Positions 23,592 to 35,826 are shown, numbered from the stretch's first letter. The stretch is 64,000 nt of DNA from Diplolepis rosae (GCA_030998225.1 JAPYXD010000754.1:6138001-6202000), one strand, 5' to 3'. The notes: generated from the sequence alone by a model not told the origin. A program made the numbers and translations.

Positions 23592-23768
23592 CACTGGGAA
23601 AAAAATTTATGCAACAAAACTTTTTTCGTTGTCCTGACAAAACATTTTGTTTAAGTAACCAAAATTTGATTGATATAGCAAAATTTTTAGTTGGCAGAAC
23701 AAAAGAATTTTGTTGCATAAATACCAAAAAAATATTTTTGTTGCTATGACAAAACTGTTTTATCAGTG
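23592..23768. mobile_element. CACTGAG-type MITE (AACAAAA word variant)
   Basis: Ends cactgggaaaaaaatttatg and gttttatcagtg. The interior matches the reverse complement of the MITEs at 50225 and 50888, with repeated 'aacaaaa/ttttgtt' words. It is flanked by TT on both sides, and the 2-bp duplication is inferred. 177 bp. Confidence 0.7.
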
Positions 23769-24881
23769 TTGAAAAACATTTTTAATTCCTCCCAACTTTT
23801 TGATTTATTAAATAAATATTTTATTTATTTATATATTTATTATTACCAACTATAGTTACCGCAAAGTACGTTCAGGTATAGTAGAAACTATCCACCAACT
23901 TACCTGAAACAAAAAACAAAATTTTACATAAAATTTCTCTGTATACAATTATTTTTTTACTATCCTACTTTATTTCATATTGTGTCCGAACATTACGTAA
24001 TCATACCCTCAAGTAAGAGCTTTTTTTGTAGTGGATGAGACAATTGCAAACATTTATGATCCTCCTGCAGTTACACGTTACAAATTGCTACAATAAAAAT
24101 GATATACTTGGGCGAACTGTAAATCAACTATAAAAACAATTTAAAAAAGAGATGGACCAGTAATTTATGGGAAAATGTAGCTACATTTATTTAAAAATTT
24201 AATTTATATCCTTCGGTTGATTTTTCTCCAATTAACCTTAATTATAAAAATATATAATAGATTTAAAATTTTTTTTTGTTTATAACAAATAAAATTGATT
24301 ATGAAATTCAATAAAACTCTCTTTTCCTGCCTTATTGAGTCGCAAAGTAGAAAGTAGTTGAATACAAAGATTTTATGATGTTTCGCTTCGTTCGCATCTT
24401 GGATCAAACAACGATATAATAAGCCAGACGATCGTGAATCACATGTCGGGTGCTATAATTATACTTCATATGCGTTTCACTAAATTCATTCATGGCACTC
24501 TGTAATGAAATCGTAAATTATCTAGGTGATGTTTACACCTAGTCAAGATTCCTTTTATCAGGACTCTGTGCAATCTTGATTCCGAGATCCCTATAATCCG
24601 ATCCAAAGATAATTTCACGAAGAGAAAAAATACAAGTTTGCAATATTATTTCTACATGAAAAAGTGCGATTTCACGTTTATTTTCAACGGAGTTTATATT
24701 AATAATCAATTATGATATTTATCCAGACATTTGATAGATTTCTAATTTTAAAACCCATTAAAAATCCAACATTTGTCACCTCAATCAGCAAAACAATTTG
24801 TCAATTTGAAAGGTTTTTTTGTTGGAGCAACAAAAAACTGGTTTCAGTGTAGATTGAAAAATAAATTTGATTCATTTTTAG
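23769..24881. other. Unique stretch, no gene seen
   Basis: AT-rich. At 24340-24620 the composition is more balanced, but no reading frame or RNA structure is recognised. Confidence 0.4.
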
Positions 24882-25201
24882 CAGGGCCGTATTTAAGTTG
24901 GTGGAGGGCCCTGAGGCCACTTGATGGTGGGGGCCCTTTACTAAAAGTGAAAAGTCGAGTGAAAAATAAGGAAAACATTCATTGCTAGGTATTTTATGAA
25001 TTAGAAACTTTTGTGTGAATTGGTAAAAACAAGTGCCCGGCTACTTTCGCCGTAATGTTGGTGGGGGCCCTGAGGCCACTTGATGGTAGGGGGCCCTTTA
25101 CTAAAAGTGAAAAGTCGAGTGAAAAAAAATCAAACTGGAGTTTATGTTACATTTTTGTTTCAATTTTTTTTTGCAATGGCCTCGTCCTAAATCTAGCCCT
25201 G
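24882..25201. mobile_element. hAT-like element with CAGGGC ends and internal duplication
   Basis: Left end cagggccgtatttaag, right end cctaaatctagccctg. Flanks atttttag and gttttgag match at 6 of 8 positions and may be a decayed duplication. Inside, a segment with 'gggccctgaggccacttgatgg' and 'ccctttactaaaagtgaaaag' occurs twice, about 165 bp apart (near 24905 and 25070). The ORFs 24773-24988 and 25055-25273 read these repeats. Confidence 0.6.
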
Positions 25202-25699
25202 GTTTTGAGAAAATTTCAATTTTTTCTGATGAGGGTATACAAATTTTTGTACATTAAAGAGTTGAATTATTAATAATATTACAAATCAAATTTAATCGAA
25301 TCTCTCAATTGTAATTTATTTAGAGACTTCCAAGTAAAGTAATTCGACTTACTGAATGAAATATCTTGATTGTCTTCCGTGGCTAAATTTTTTAATTTAC
25401 TGCGCAAATGCAATTTTGAATTTTCTTCTAACTTTTTCAAATGTTGTAACATTATTAAGGGATCATACCACTCCAAGCCCCCCAAAAAAATGTTATTTTT
25501 AAGAAATTGTTTAGAGGTCGCTAATATAAATATTGAAATAAAAATTGTTGGGCTCAATAAATAAACTTTTAAAATACATACAAAAATTTTTTGTATTGAT
25601 TTTACACAGTTTTTGTATACAAAACTGTCAAACACAACTCTTCAAAAAGTAGGTAGGTCGCTTGCGCAGATGATTCCTCCATGAAGGACCATCTGAATC
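25202..25699. other. AT-rich stretch, no gene confirmed
   Basis: A minus-strand frame of 118 codons (25279-25635) overlaps a plus-strand frame of 64 codons. The composition is low-complexity and no domain is recognised, so neither is called. Confidence 0.35.
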
Positions 25700-25924
25700 T
25701 TTCTTTTTGGGCCCTCAAAGGGTGTACCATATTTCATTCCAACCCGATAATTCTATCGAGAGTTATTATGTCCAACAGACGCCGAACAGACGTGCAGAAA
25801 GATACTTTCGTAAAAACCGTTTTTTCTGTCTCAGGGGGTCCTAAAACGTAAATATTTTATGAAAATTTCGAATGTGATTATTTACAAAAAGCCAGTACCT
25901 TTTCATATGAGGATAATGTAAAAA
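25700..25924 (+). repeat. Family A repeat, copy 5, 5'-truncated and old
   Basis: Only the last ~225 bp are present: 'gataattctatcgagagtta', a decayed microsatellite (caacagacgccgaacagacg), 'tactttcgtaaaaaccgttt', 'ctcagggggtcctaaaacg' and the end gaggataatgtaaaaa. Retention of the 3' end with loss of the 5' part is the pattern of target-primed retrotransposition, though a deletion would look the same. Confidence 0.7.
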
Positions 25925-26265
25925 TGGTTAGTTGAACCAACTACTTCGGTTTGTTAAATATGTCACAGCTACTTTATTGGTTGGCACAACTTTTTTTTTC
26001 GATGTCGCTATCTGTATTGTTATTACAAGAACTCATGTAGTAAAATCAACTAGAAAAAAAATTGTTTTAACTGATAATAGCAGTAGCATATTTTACAAGG
26101 CGAAGTGATAAGTTGAACTAACTATTAGTTTTCAGAATAAACACTCTTTTGCAACTTTTGTAAGTGTGAATATTATTGTCATACAAACTTCAACTATCGT
26201 GGCTGAATTAATTTTTATCCAACATGCAACAAAAATGCGTGTTTTGTACATTTCTCATTTTAGTA

Positions 26266-26647
26266 CACTGAGAAAAAAGATTTGATTGAATCAAAGAAAA
26301 TAATTTGTTTGAACGACTTTCTTTGATTTAAAGAAATGATTTGTTTAAATGAAACAAAATTTGTTTGATTCAAACAAAATATCTTTGGACCAAATAAATA
26401 TTTGTTCAAATCAAATAAATTTCTGCCTTAAATCAAACAAATTATATCTTTGACCATATATCAATGCATTAATTTCTTTGTTTTGAAGAAAAATTAATTT
26501 GATTCAAACAAATATTTATTTGGTTCAAAGATATTTTGTTTAAATCGAACAAATTTTATTTCATTTATACAAATAATTTCTTTAAATCAAAGAAAGTCGT
26601 TCAAACAAATTATTTTCTTTGATTCAATCAAATCTTTCTTCTCAGTG
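26266..26647. mobile_element. CACTGAG-type MITE (TTTGATT word variant, 382 bp)
   Basis: Ends cactgagaaaaaagatttga and its near complement, flanked by TA (26264-26265 and 26648-26649). The interior is a palindrome made of 'tttgattcaaacaaa'-type words. A diverged copy lies in each arm of the giant element (42178-42456 and mirror). Confidence 0.85.
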
Positions 26648-26778
26648 TACGCAATAGAAATAAACGATTAATTGTATTTTAAAATAAATTTAGGAGGTTA
26701 GGTGAGAATGAGAGATTTTGATGCCGTTACCACCGGCGCGGAAGATGAACTCACACAATTGATAAAATCTAACTAAAG

Positions 26779-27276
26779 CAGGATGGCCAACTACTTAAAA
26801 TGAAGAATCACAATCAGGCGCATGAAAAAACACTAAACTAAAAATAGAACATTGAAAAATCACTAAAAAATAACTAACTTTTCACTATATTTTAAAAGGC
26901 GCGAAATTTGAATTGATATTTTTATAAAAATAAATAAAAACAATTTAAAAAACAATAATTGTGGGTATAATACAAAACTAACTTCAAATATAGGCACATT
27001 TACTATAAAATTAACTTTGCATAAGATTTCAAATTATTGATATTAGATGTAACAGTGAAGTTTTTCATTCATACTTAATTAACTATTATATACAGTACAT
27101 TTTGTTATTTTTTCAGTAAATCAATGTACAATTTTATTGAAATTTCTATTTTTCAAATGTTACAACCATTTGATTTGATGTTGAAAAACAATGGATTCAC
27201 ACAATGACTGAAAAAAACACAACGCGCCTTCGAAAAACACTAAATTTGTGTCAAAATCACTAAATTGGCCACCCTG
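26779..27276. mobile_element. hAT-like MITE with perfect 8-bp TSD
   Basis: Ends caggatggccaac and ttggccaccctg, flanked by the perfect 8-bp duplication aactaaag (26771-26778 and 27277-27284). The interior is AT-rich, and both sub-terminal parts contain 'aaaacactaaa' motifs. 498 bp, no ORF. Confidence 0.85.
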
Positions 27277-27284
27277 AACTAAAG

Positions 27285-27968
27285 TGAACATTGCAACGGA
27301 TTGTCAAAATGGAGTCATAGTTTTTACTTAAAACGCACACGACGGCGCCACATTCGATAATTATCTCTCAATGCACTACACAAATCTCCCTATATAATGT
27401 GCCATTTATCCTCCTTGGGGAGGATAAAAACATCAAATTACCTCACGAATAAGATATGTGCGACTTTGTCTCTCGCAAAACACGCTAGAAATGGAGTTTT
27501 TCTTCTTGCATTTAGGGAAAAAATGAATTTTTAATCAAATGGATGAATATTCAACCAAAAAACAAATGAATTATCAACTTAAATTTTTCAACAGTATACA
27601 ATTGCTGGCATATCGAATAAAATGTTGAACTTGAATTATCTATTACACCTCAATAATCAAAAAGCAGCGTCATTCACCTTAATGCGTAGAACGTGGCTTC
27701 ATATGTATATAGTAAAAGTAGGTATGGTGTACGATTGTACGTATCATCGAGGTCAGTAAATTGGGCGGAAGTAACGAGAACGAGCTGCTCGTGAAATTTC
27801 AATGAGAACAGTATCGTGGTCGATGAATTTGTTTTGTACATTTCGACAGGAAACCATGAGGTTTTTTTGTTAATATACACTGCTGTGCAAACGTCACCGG
27901 GCACTTGTTTTTAACCATTCACATAAAAGTTTTTAACTTATAAAATAACTAACAATTAATTTTTTCCT
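27285..27968. other. Unique stretch, no gene confirmed
   Basis: A minus-strand frame of 76 codons at 27674-27904 lies in the more balanced part of this stretch. No family is recognised, and nothing else supports transcription. Confidence 0.3.
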
Positions 27969-27970
27969 TA

Positions 27971-28215
27971 CTCTCTAAATCTTAATCAGTAAAATTTTCC
28001 ATGATTCATCAGTAAACAAAATATTTTTCACTGCTAAATCAGTTAATTTTCACTGATTGAATAAGTGAACAATTATGTTTCACTGTTGAATCAGTTATTT
28101 TTCACTGAAGTATTCAGTGAAATTTGACTGATTTACAGTAACTTCTTTTAGGCTATTTGAATTAGTCAAATTTTACTAATAATCAGTAGATTTTGACTGA
28201 TTCAGATTTAGAGAG
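27971..28215. mobile_element. Family S MITE, complete
   Basis: Ends ctctctaaatcttaatcag and ctgattcagatttagagag with TA on both sides (27969-27970 and 28216-28217). 245 bp. The interior is the usual cactgatt/aatcagtg words. Confidence 0.85.
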
Positions 28216-30415
28216 TAGAATAACATTAAAGGTAACAAGATAAGGTTAACAAAATTCTGCTTTTAATTACCCCAAAACGAAGTGTTTTAGTCAATTATTA
28301 ACGAAGATATTGTGAAAAAAGTCAAGATTTCAAAGAAAAAACTATTACAATTTACTTATTACATTACTGATATTCTACGTAAATCTCATTTTAAAATGAG
28401 TCAAGAAAAGTTACTCTAAGGAAAAAATTCATTGTTAGGTATTTTATAAATTAGAAGCTTTTATGTGAATTGTTAAAAACAAGTGCATGGCGACTTTCGC
28501 ACAGCAGTGTTTATCTTATGAAAATAGAGGGAAATCTCATAAAAACACCCGCCTATCTGATTATTCTTGTGTTCTTTTCAAATTCCAGTTTATAAAATTT
28601 TTTTCGGAATTTATTTCTTTTAATTTGTAAGCCTTCACTGTTTAATGTTGGTTATTTAAAGTTTTCAAGTTTTCCAAAATCTGAATACCGTAACGATTAA
28701 ATAATATAATAATTTAAAAATTGCATCTCGATTAATTCTTATTCGTTTGAAATAAGACCTTTAAAATTTACAAGCCTTCAAATTTGAACATCTAATTAAA
28801 ATAAATCTTGAAAATTAGTTGCTCGTATGACTTCATAGAAGTTTTCGAATTGTTAAGTTTGGGAATTCTTTGAAATTTCAAAGTAATTTAATTTCAAAGG
28901 CATTAAAATTTCCCAATAAATGAAATTAAAATTAATCAATTTATAATCATTGAGTTGTATTAATTAGATAATATTCAACTTTTAGTTTAATTTAGATTTT
29001 CAATAAATTAACTTTTATGTCTCTAAATTTAGATTGCGATTGTAAATTTACATTTGCATACATTATATAAAGCATTTTATTCTTGATCTGAAGTTTAAAT
29101 GTCGAAAGCTTAAAACCTAAGCTTTTGAAAATCGAAATTTAAATATTCCAAACTTCATTTATGAATTCTATATATATTAAAAAAAAATAAAATAACAATT
29201 ACTTTCGAACGCTCAGAACTTTGAGCAGCTGACTTATACATTGAAATGTAATTATTTCCAGCAAAACATCACTAAGAGGTATTTAAAGAGAAAACTCAAT
29301 ATGCAAAAGAAGGAAAATCATTGTCTGGAGATAAATCCTCTTCTGTTGTATCTTCAGTATGTACATTCTTGCATGATTTTACACATGGGTGAATTTTAAG
29401 TTTAACTTCTGCGTTTAATGCAAAATGGTAAGATTCGCATAGTAGATAGAAAACATGATATTTTCATAGAAAATTTGATTGATATGAATATCTATTTTAA
29501 AAAAAGTTTACGCAAAATAAAAATTGAGTCGTCAATAAAACGTATTATTTACAAAAGACAAATAAATGAATGAACATAAAAACTACAGTAAATATTTAAC
29601 AAAACAGAAATTTGCAATGTTTTTCCTTGAATGCTAAATTTAATTGAATTAGTATTTTTGTCGAAAACAAAATAGTTGCAAACTTCAGTCAAATGATTGT
29701 ATGATTTGAGAAACAAACAATCTTTCTTTAAAAATCAGGTCGTTGTTTGATCAGAGAGAGAGAAAAAGAGACACATACACAAAATGACTGAGTCTAACAT
29801 GTATATTAAGTAGACGTCGTCAGAAATTATACGAAAAAGAATCAGCGAATTTTTCTTTGGAGCTGAGTAGGCGATATGATGAAAATTTGACCTCTTTAGC
29901 CTTTACGTACAGGTCTGGAATGTTGTAAATAATCAAAAGTATTTATATGATATTTATTAATACTTATAATGCATAATTGAGTAAAGCTATATGAAATATA
30001 TCAAAATTGTAATGAAAAATTAAGGTTTTGAGTACGTAATTTTATATGTCAAGCATATTTTGAAAAATTTCACGAAATTCCGTGTTATATTTTATGACCA
30101 AAATAATCGAACAATACAGTTACATAAAAAACGCAGCAATCAAATTTTTACATTTTTTCAGCGTTAGATAAATAAAATACTAGAGTACTAGAAGAGTTGA
30201 ATGACTCGAAATAACACAATTTCAATTGTGAATAAACATTTTACGAACTTCTAAATCGCCTTGGAATTGCCACAGGACCAATATCGAGGTCATGTTTCTT
30301 ATACGGGACTTTTCACTTCCTGAATTTTCAGAAGGCAAGTAGAATAAACATAATAAGAAATAGAAATTTGTAAGATAAGCTGTTTAGGTCACTTGAAGAA
30401 AAGATCAATTTGAAA
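28216..30415. other. Long AT-rich unique stretch
   Basis: No gene or complete element. An ~85-bp segment at 28421-28500 (aaattcattgttaggtattt … aacaagtgcatggc) repeats part of the interior of the hAT-like element at 24970-25050. The rest, including 28600-29200, is low-complexity. Confidence 0.4.
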
Positions 30416-30425
30416 TTAAGGGGAT

Positions 30426-31068
30426 CCGCCACCTTTAATATTTTTATTTTTTGAGTTTAGACCTTCCATATAATTTTTTTATGTTTAGTACCTTTATTTA
30501 GAAAGTTTTTGGGTTTTTTTTTAAATATCAGCACCTTTATGTATTTTTAAACTAAAATTTTTCAGTTTTTGGTCATTTTTTGACGTTTTTTGGGCATTTT
30601 ATGACATTTCTTGACTTCTTTGTTTTTTAACCAATTTTTATGATTCTTTTTTCATTATTTTCCTTACAATGTGTAGCAGTTTTTTGGGTATGGAAGGCAA
30701 TCTAGCTAAAAAAATAATACATCATTTTTTTTTCCTATTTTGGAATATTTTTATTTATTTTTGTAATTTATTTTATTTGTAATTTTTTTTAAGTCATTTT
30801 ACCTTATTTTCTATATCCGAAACGTTGTTACACACTGCAAAGAACAAAATAGAAAAAGAATCATGACCATTGGTTAAAAAACAAAAAATTTAATCAAAGT
30901 CCAAAAATGTCCAAAAAATGTCCAAGAAATTCAAAAAATTTAGTTTGAAAATACATAAAGGTGCTGGAATTAAAAATAAAACCCAAAACCTTTTCAAATA
31001 AAAGTACTAAACATAAAAAAAAATTATATGGAAGGTCTAAACTCAAAAAATAAAAATATTAAAGGCGG
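30426..31068. mobile_element. Foldback element (643 bp) nested at a TTAA MITE end
   Basis: Arms of about 270 bp: ccgccacctttaatattttt on the left and its complement at 31020-31068, with further paired motifs such as 'gagtttagaccttcc' and 'agcacctttatgta'. It lies between a TTAA plus GG (30416-30421) and the ggtagttg start of the TTAA MITE at 31069, which suggests insertion into that MITE's first bases. A partial relative lies at 34341-34761. Confidence 0.7.
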
Positions 31069-31705
31069 GGTAGTTGATTCACAAAAATTAGACCTCAGGA
31101 AAAAATAGATAATTTTGCTTTCAAGAATAGCAATATTATTATTGAAGGGCTATTTTGAAAGAGAAAAGATTAATTTCCATGAAAAAAATTTGAAATACAG
31201 AAAAACCATTTTAATTTTTAAAAAATAATTTTATTAATAAATTTTATTTTCGCCCCAACTTTTTTTCTTATCGCTTCTTACGAAATTTTACAAAATTATG
31301 CGATTTTAATAAATTACAAATCACTTTTTCAAGAAAAAGATTCCCTACAATTTAACCATTTCTAAGTTTCGAAAATGAATAAATTATTATCAAATTCAGC
31401 AATTTGTTTATAAAAATTTCGTTTTGGAAAATGTTTTTTTAATGGTTTCAGCCATTAAAAAATTTATTTTTAAAAATCAGGAAGGGTGAAGTTGTGTGAA
31501 ATCTTTTCTCTGAGAAAATGATTCATGATTTATTAGAATCGCATAATTTTTTAAAATTTCGTAAGAAGCGATAAGAAAAAAAGTTGGGGCAAAAATAAAA
31601 TTTATTAATAAAATTATTTTTCTGTATTTCAAATTTTTTTCATATGAAATTTTCATGCAAAATTACCTATTTTTCCTGAGGTCTAATTTTCGTGGGTCGA
31701 CTACC
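31069..31705. mobile_element. TTAA foldback MITE, left TTAA displaced
   Basis: The left end ggtagttgattcacaaaaa and right end gggtcgactacc carry all core family motifs. The right flank is TTAT instead of TTAA. The left flanking TTAA appears separated by the foldback at 30426-31068. Confidence 0.8.
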
Positions 31706-33016
31706 TTATGTAAAATCGAAAAACTTCTTCAAGCTGAACATAAAAAGGAAAGAAAACTTGGAAAGCAGTCTAAAGAAATATTTTATGTTTTCTTTTGTTG
31801 AATTTTAATTAATAATTATATTAGTATACGGTATGCAAGAATATAAATATTAACTAAAAATTGCTATAGCCTAGTAACGGATCCACAGATCGTTAAATGT
31901 GTTAAATAAAAAAAAAATATAAACATAAATATTACGTGGTACTTATAAAGTACAGAAACGGATATTCGCTTCGTTGATCCCTATAGCTGGAGTCCTTGAG
32001 AAATTTTAGTTTTTTCGGGGTAAGGTAACAGATTTAATAAAAGTTAGTATTTTTCAGTATACTAAAAAAAAATTATTTTAAGTAAGCAAATCGATTGTTT
32101 GGTGGTATTTATTTAACTCAACGAAATAATTATCTCAATTCAACATAATCTTGGTTAAACGGACTACAATTGTTTTTTTGCAACAAATTATTTAATTAAT
32201 TAACCAAGCATTTTTCGGAGTATCGTTTTAATATTTTTTAAATTAACAGTTATTAAAAAAAAAAATTTCACTTTTATCTGATCAGACGAATGTCGTTGAT
32301 AAAAACCAAAATATTTTATTTTTTACAAACTTTGAAAGTTCGATTGCCGCTCGAATGCTCTCACCATTAAGTTATACAGAGGCGTCCGACATTTCTTTCT
32401 TCACAGAAAGATACCGCTATGTCGGTATACAATGCAAGTGATTAAATGACTAAGTGGTTGAGATTAAAACTTTTGTCAGCGTCCACTGCATCGGAAGAGT
32501 ACATTTGTCTTCATACCAAATATGGTACGTTCTTTACAGTTGTCTTTATTAGACATTTTTACACTAATATTTTCACCTACTACTACACCCGGCTGGAAAT
32601 AAATAAATATAATATCTGTCCATTTCAATTTTTTTGAATCTTTAAAAATGTATCTAAATATTCAAGAAAAAATGTCGCCAAAATATATTCAAATCTACAC
32701 GGAGAAACTCAAGTTTACAATTTTTGCTAAATTAGGGAAAAATGTGTCTTAGTGAGAATTTTGCGCAGTCAAATACTAAATTTGAATAAATAATTTGGCT
32801 TAATTTAATTTAATTTAGCTTATAATTTTTTTTATTTTTCAGTAAAAAAGGCAAAAAGTAAAGGTAAGTTGAAAAATCCAACGAATGGGGGGGGGGGGGA
32901 TTCTGCCTCCCCCTGAATCCGTACCTTGAAAAGATAGATACTATTAGAGTCGAAGGATAGGCCTAAAGATAGAAAAGGATAGATTTCCTGCATGCGGTGG
33001 ATAAACTCATAAACAG
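31706..33016. other. AT-rich stretch with tRNA-like half and G-run
   Basis: No gene. Contains the tRNA-like segment listed separately and a run of 12-13 G near 32887-32899 followed by 'attctgcctccccctgaatcc'. A word-repeat patch (tcaacgaaataattat…) lies near 32060-32220. Confidence 0.4.
32339..32395 (-). other. tRNA-like 5' half (SINE or tRNA pseudogene fragment)
   Basis: Read on the minus strand: an A-box-like 'aacttaatggtgagagc' followed by a perfect 5-bp stem with 7-nt loop (ttcga-gcggcaa-tcgaa), as in a D-arm followed by an anticodon arm. No T-arm follows, since the sequence turns AT-rich. The segment cggcaatcgaa also occurs in the 3' half at 35775-35826. Position 33 of the loop is C rather than U, which argues against a functional tRNA. 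Confidence 0.4.
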
Positions 33017-33018
33017 TA

Positions 33019-33206
33019 CACTGAGAAAAAAATGCTATTGAATCAAAAGAATTTCTTTCCAAAAGCATGTATACTATTAATTCATAAAAATGTACTACAA
33101 GAACCAATAAATATGTTACTAATTCTATAGCATATTGATTTGAATCCATGATATACATGTTTTTGGAAAGAAATGATTTTGATTCAATAGAATTTTTTTC
33201 TCAGTG
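33019..33206. mobile_element. CACTGAG-type MITE (GCTATTGAATC variant)
   Basis: Ends cactgagaaaaaaatgctat and its complement, flanked by TA on both sides. The interior words are 'attgattca' and 'ctattaattcataaaaatgtactac'. 188 bp. A sister copy is at 33627-33810. Confidence 0.85.
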
Positions 33207-33224
33207 TAAAAGATAGCGTTTAAG

Positions 33225-33568
33225 CACTCAGCAAAAAGATTTGATTAAATCAAAAAGAATAATTGGTTTAAAGGGCTTTTTTAAATTGAAACAAAAGAAT
33301 TACTTGAATTAAATAACATTTGTTTGATTCAAACGAAATATCTTTAGGCCAAATAAATATTTGTTTAATATCAAATAAATTTTTATTAAAAACAAACAAA
33401 ATTATTATTATTATTATTATTATTATTATTGTCAAAGATATAATTTCTTTGATTAAAGGCACAAATTTATTTGATTTGAAAAAAAATTTATTTAGTTCAA
33501 ATAAATCATTTTTTCAAATCAAGGAAAGTCCTTCAAACAAATAATTTTTTTTGATTCAATCAAATCTT
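33225..33568. mobile_element. Decayed CACTGAG-type MITE with (ATT)n inside
   Basis: The left end cactcagcaaaaagatttg and sub-terminal right end gattcaatcaaatctt match the 26266 copy. The last bases at the right are lost. A simple (ATT)n run sits at about 33402-33432. The ORFs on both strands (33268-33544) are repeat readings. Confidence 0.65.
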
Positions 33569-33626
33569 GGGAGCGATGGAAAATCTTTATTCAAATCTAC
33601 CTAAAATTTTTATCTATTTGCTTATA

Positions 33627-33810
33627 CACCGAGAAAAGAATGCTATTGAATCAATAGCATTTCTACTGAAAGCATGTGTACTATTAATTCATAAAAATAT
33701 ACTACAAGAACGAATAAATATGTTATCAATTCTATAGCACATTGATTTGAATCCACGATACATGCTTTTGGCACAAATACTATTGATTCAATAGCATTTT
33801 TTTCTCAGTG
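33627..33810. mobile_element. CACTGAG-type MITE, sister of 33019 copy
   Basis: Ends caccgagaaaagaatgctat and tttttttctcagtg with TA on both sides (33625-33626 and 33811-33812). 184 bp. Same internal words as the 33019 copy. Confidence 0.85.
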
Positions 33811-34340
33811 TAGCAAGAGAGATATATATTCATACATTAATTGGTGCCGTATATAGGCGGTCCAAAATGTTATGAATAATCAGTAAACAATTTATTAATT
33901 GCCGAGTTAAATAATTACTCAAAGAAATTAATATGGTAAAAAGACTAGATTTCGAAAGCACCTGATATAATTAACTACCCGCGTTTTCTTTGCCTACCAA
34001 TAAAGAATTGATATTCGCATAATGTGTTGAACGCGATTCCTGTGAATAGACCTTGAATACCAATGCAAAATCGTTGCGGGACTTGTCATTAGAAATGCTC
34101 ATTGACTTTAAAAGTATAACCCACGACCATGCACGTATGTTTCTCTGTCATTTTTCAGACTTTGAAAGGAAATAGAACAGATATTTACTTGATGAAAAAC
34201 AAGTGCAGCAAATTAATCAAATTCAATAGGATTAAATATTACGAAGAAATTATTATTCTCTAAAATTATAAAATTTGATTTTATATCGGAGAAATGAAAA
34301 TATTTCAAATAAAATATTAAGGATAAATAGAAAAAATTGT

Positions 34341-34761
34341 AGCACCTTTATGTATTTTTAAACTAAAAATTTTGCGTTTTTTGGGCATTTTTTGATTTTT
34401 TGACATTTTTTACTTTGAATAACTTTTTTGTTTTTTAACCATTTGTCATAATTTTTTTTCATTTTGTTCCTTGAAATGTGTAACAACTTTTTTGGTATGG
34501 AAAATGAAGTAACGTGACTGAAAAAAAGTTACAAATAAGATAAAAAAATAAATAAAAATACTCCAAAATATGAAAATAGAAAATGTCGTAGTTATTTTCT
34601 TAGCTAGAGTGCTTTCCATACCAAACAAATATCTATACATTTTAAGGAACAAAATAAAATAATAATTATGACAATTGGTTAAAAAACAAAAAAGTTATTC
34701 AAAGTCAAAAAATATAAAAAACTTTTAAATGTTTAGTTTAAAAATAAATAAAGGTGCTGGA
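34341..34761. mobile_element. Partial foldback related to 30426-31068
   Basis: Left 'agcacctttatgtattttta' and right 'aaataaataaaggtgctgg' arms, with paired 'ttttttaaccatttgtcata' and 'tatgacaattggttaaaaaa'. The outer terminal parts of the 30426 element are absent. The minus-strand ORF 34446-34652 spans the loop and is not called. Confidence 0.7.
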
Positions 34762-35521
34762 ATTTTTGAAAAAAAATTTATTTAATTTTATTACCTCCAA
34801 CATAGAAAATTTTTTTTTGAATTAAAAAAAATATTTCTGTGAATCACATTATACATGTACTGTGCGACTGCGAAGACTTTCATTTCTTTAATTAAAAGAA
34901 AAAAAAAACAATCAACAAATTTCTTTAAATCAAAGAAATTTTTCTTTGATCTTATAGCAATGTGCAAATTTGTTTGCTTCAAAGAAATTTTTTTTTATTT
35001 AAAGAAACTTTTTTCTAGTTGCAGTAGAGAAGAGAGCCTCATTCTGTAATTATATTTTGTTGCGCGAAGAAATCTAAGGAATGTAAGATACGTAATTCCG
35101 TAAAGAATGAAAAAAATCTTGCAAAAGTAAATTATTAACGTTTTCATGGTTGGGGCATAATCTCTGATCGTGCAGTAACCCTGAACTCGAGGAAACAGGA
35201 CGAAAGTAAAATGGAGGCCAATAACTTCCGAGAGGAGCCAAGGAAGAGATAAAGCAGTTTGCATAATGAGTCTTGACAAAGAAAATCACGCTACATAAAT
35301 GCAATTGCAGAGCGATTCATCAAAGGTGGGGTCTTCGTGGGAAATTTAAACTTTCACCCATGAGACGAGACTGTACTGCTGGCTCAAAGTCCTCGATGTA
35401 ATGCGAAATTGACGACTGTAGCCTTTAGAAGAAGTTATTCAGGTCTTCTATGCGTATCCACTTCATGTGAATATGTAAAAAATGCAACTAAGGCAAGCTG
35501 GCTAAGTCGAATCCGTCCCTA

Positions 35522-35539
35522 GCTCTCTCTCTCTATATC

Positions 35540-35574
<35 letters not shown>

Positions 35575-35612
35575 ATATTAATAAAAATTTCAAACTCAAA
35601 TAATTAATTTAA

Positions 35613-35661
<49 letters not shown>

Positions 35662-35740
35662 TATATATAATAATATATATAATTAAATATTTTATAATTA
35701 TAATATAATAATAACATATATAATTATTATTATTATTAAT
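35522..35740. repeat. Compound microsatellite (CT)n-(AT)n-(AAT)n
   Basis: ctctctctct runs into about 15 AT units, then AT-rich spacer, then roughly 16 AAT/ATA units, followed by ragged TA/TTA repeats. No function is inferred. Confidence 0.9.
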
Positions 35741-35774
35741 TTTAAAGAAGTAGAAATCTTTCTGTGGAAAAAAA

Positions 35775-35826
35775 GACGCTTTCGACTGCGCTGGGATTCG
35801 AGCCCAGGTCTTTCGATTGCCGTGAC
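35775..35826 (-). other. tRNA-like 3' half (SINE or tRNA pseudogene fragment)
   Basis: On the minus strand it contains a perfect T-arm, ctggg-ctcgaat-cccag (35791-35807 on the plus strand). The loop fits a Pol III B box (GGCTCGAATCC against consensus GGTTCGANTCC). Upstream on that strand is 'cacggcaatcgaaaga', which overlaps the end of the 5' half at 32339-32395. The two may be complementary pieces of one tRNA-derived SINE family. Confidence 0.4.

Noticed and set aside
25279..25635. 118-codon minus-strand ORF as a gene
   Set aside because: Low-complexity AT-rich translation with no domain, and an overlapping plus-strand frame is equally plausible.
32339..32395. Functional tRNA gene
   Set aside because: The T-arm and acceptor stem are absent and the loop lacks U33. 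Only a tRNA-like fragment is supported.
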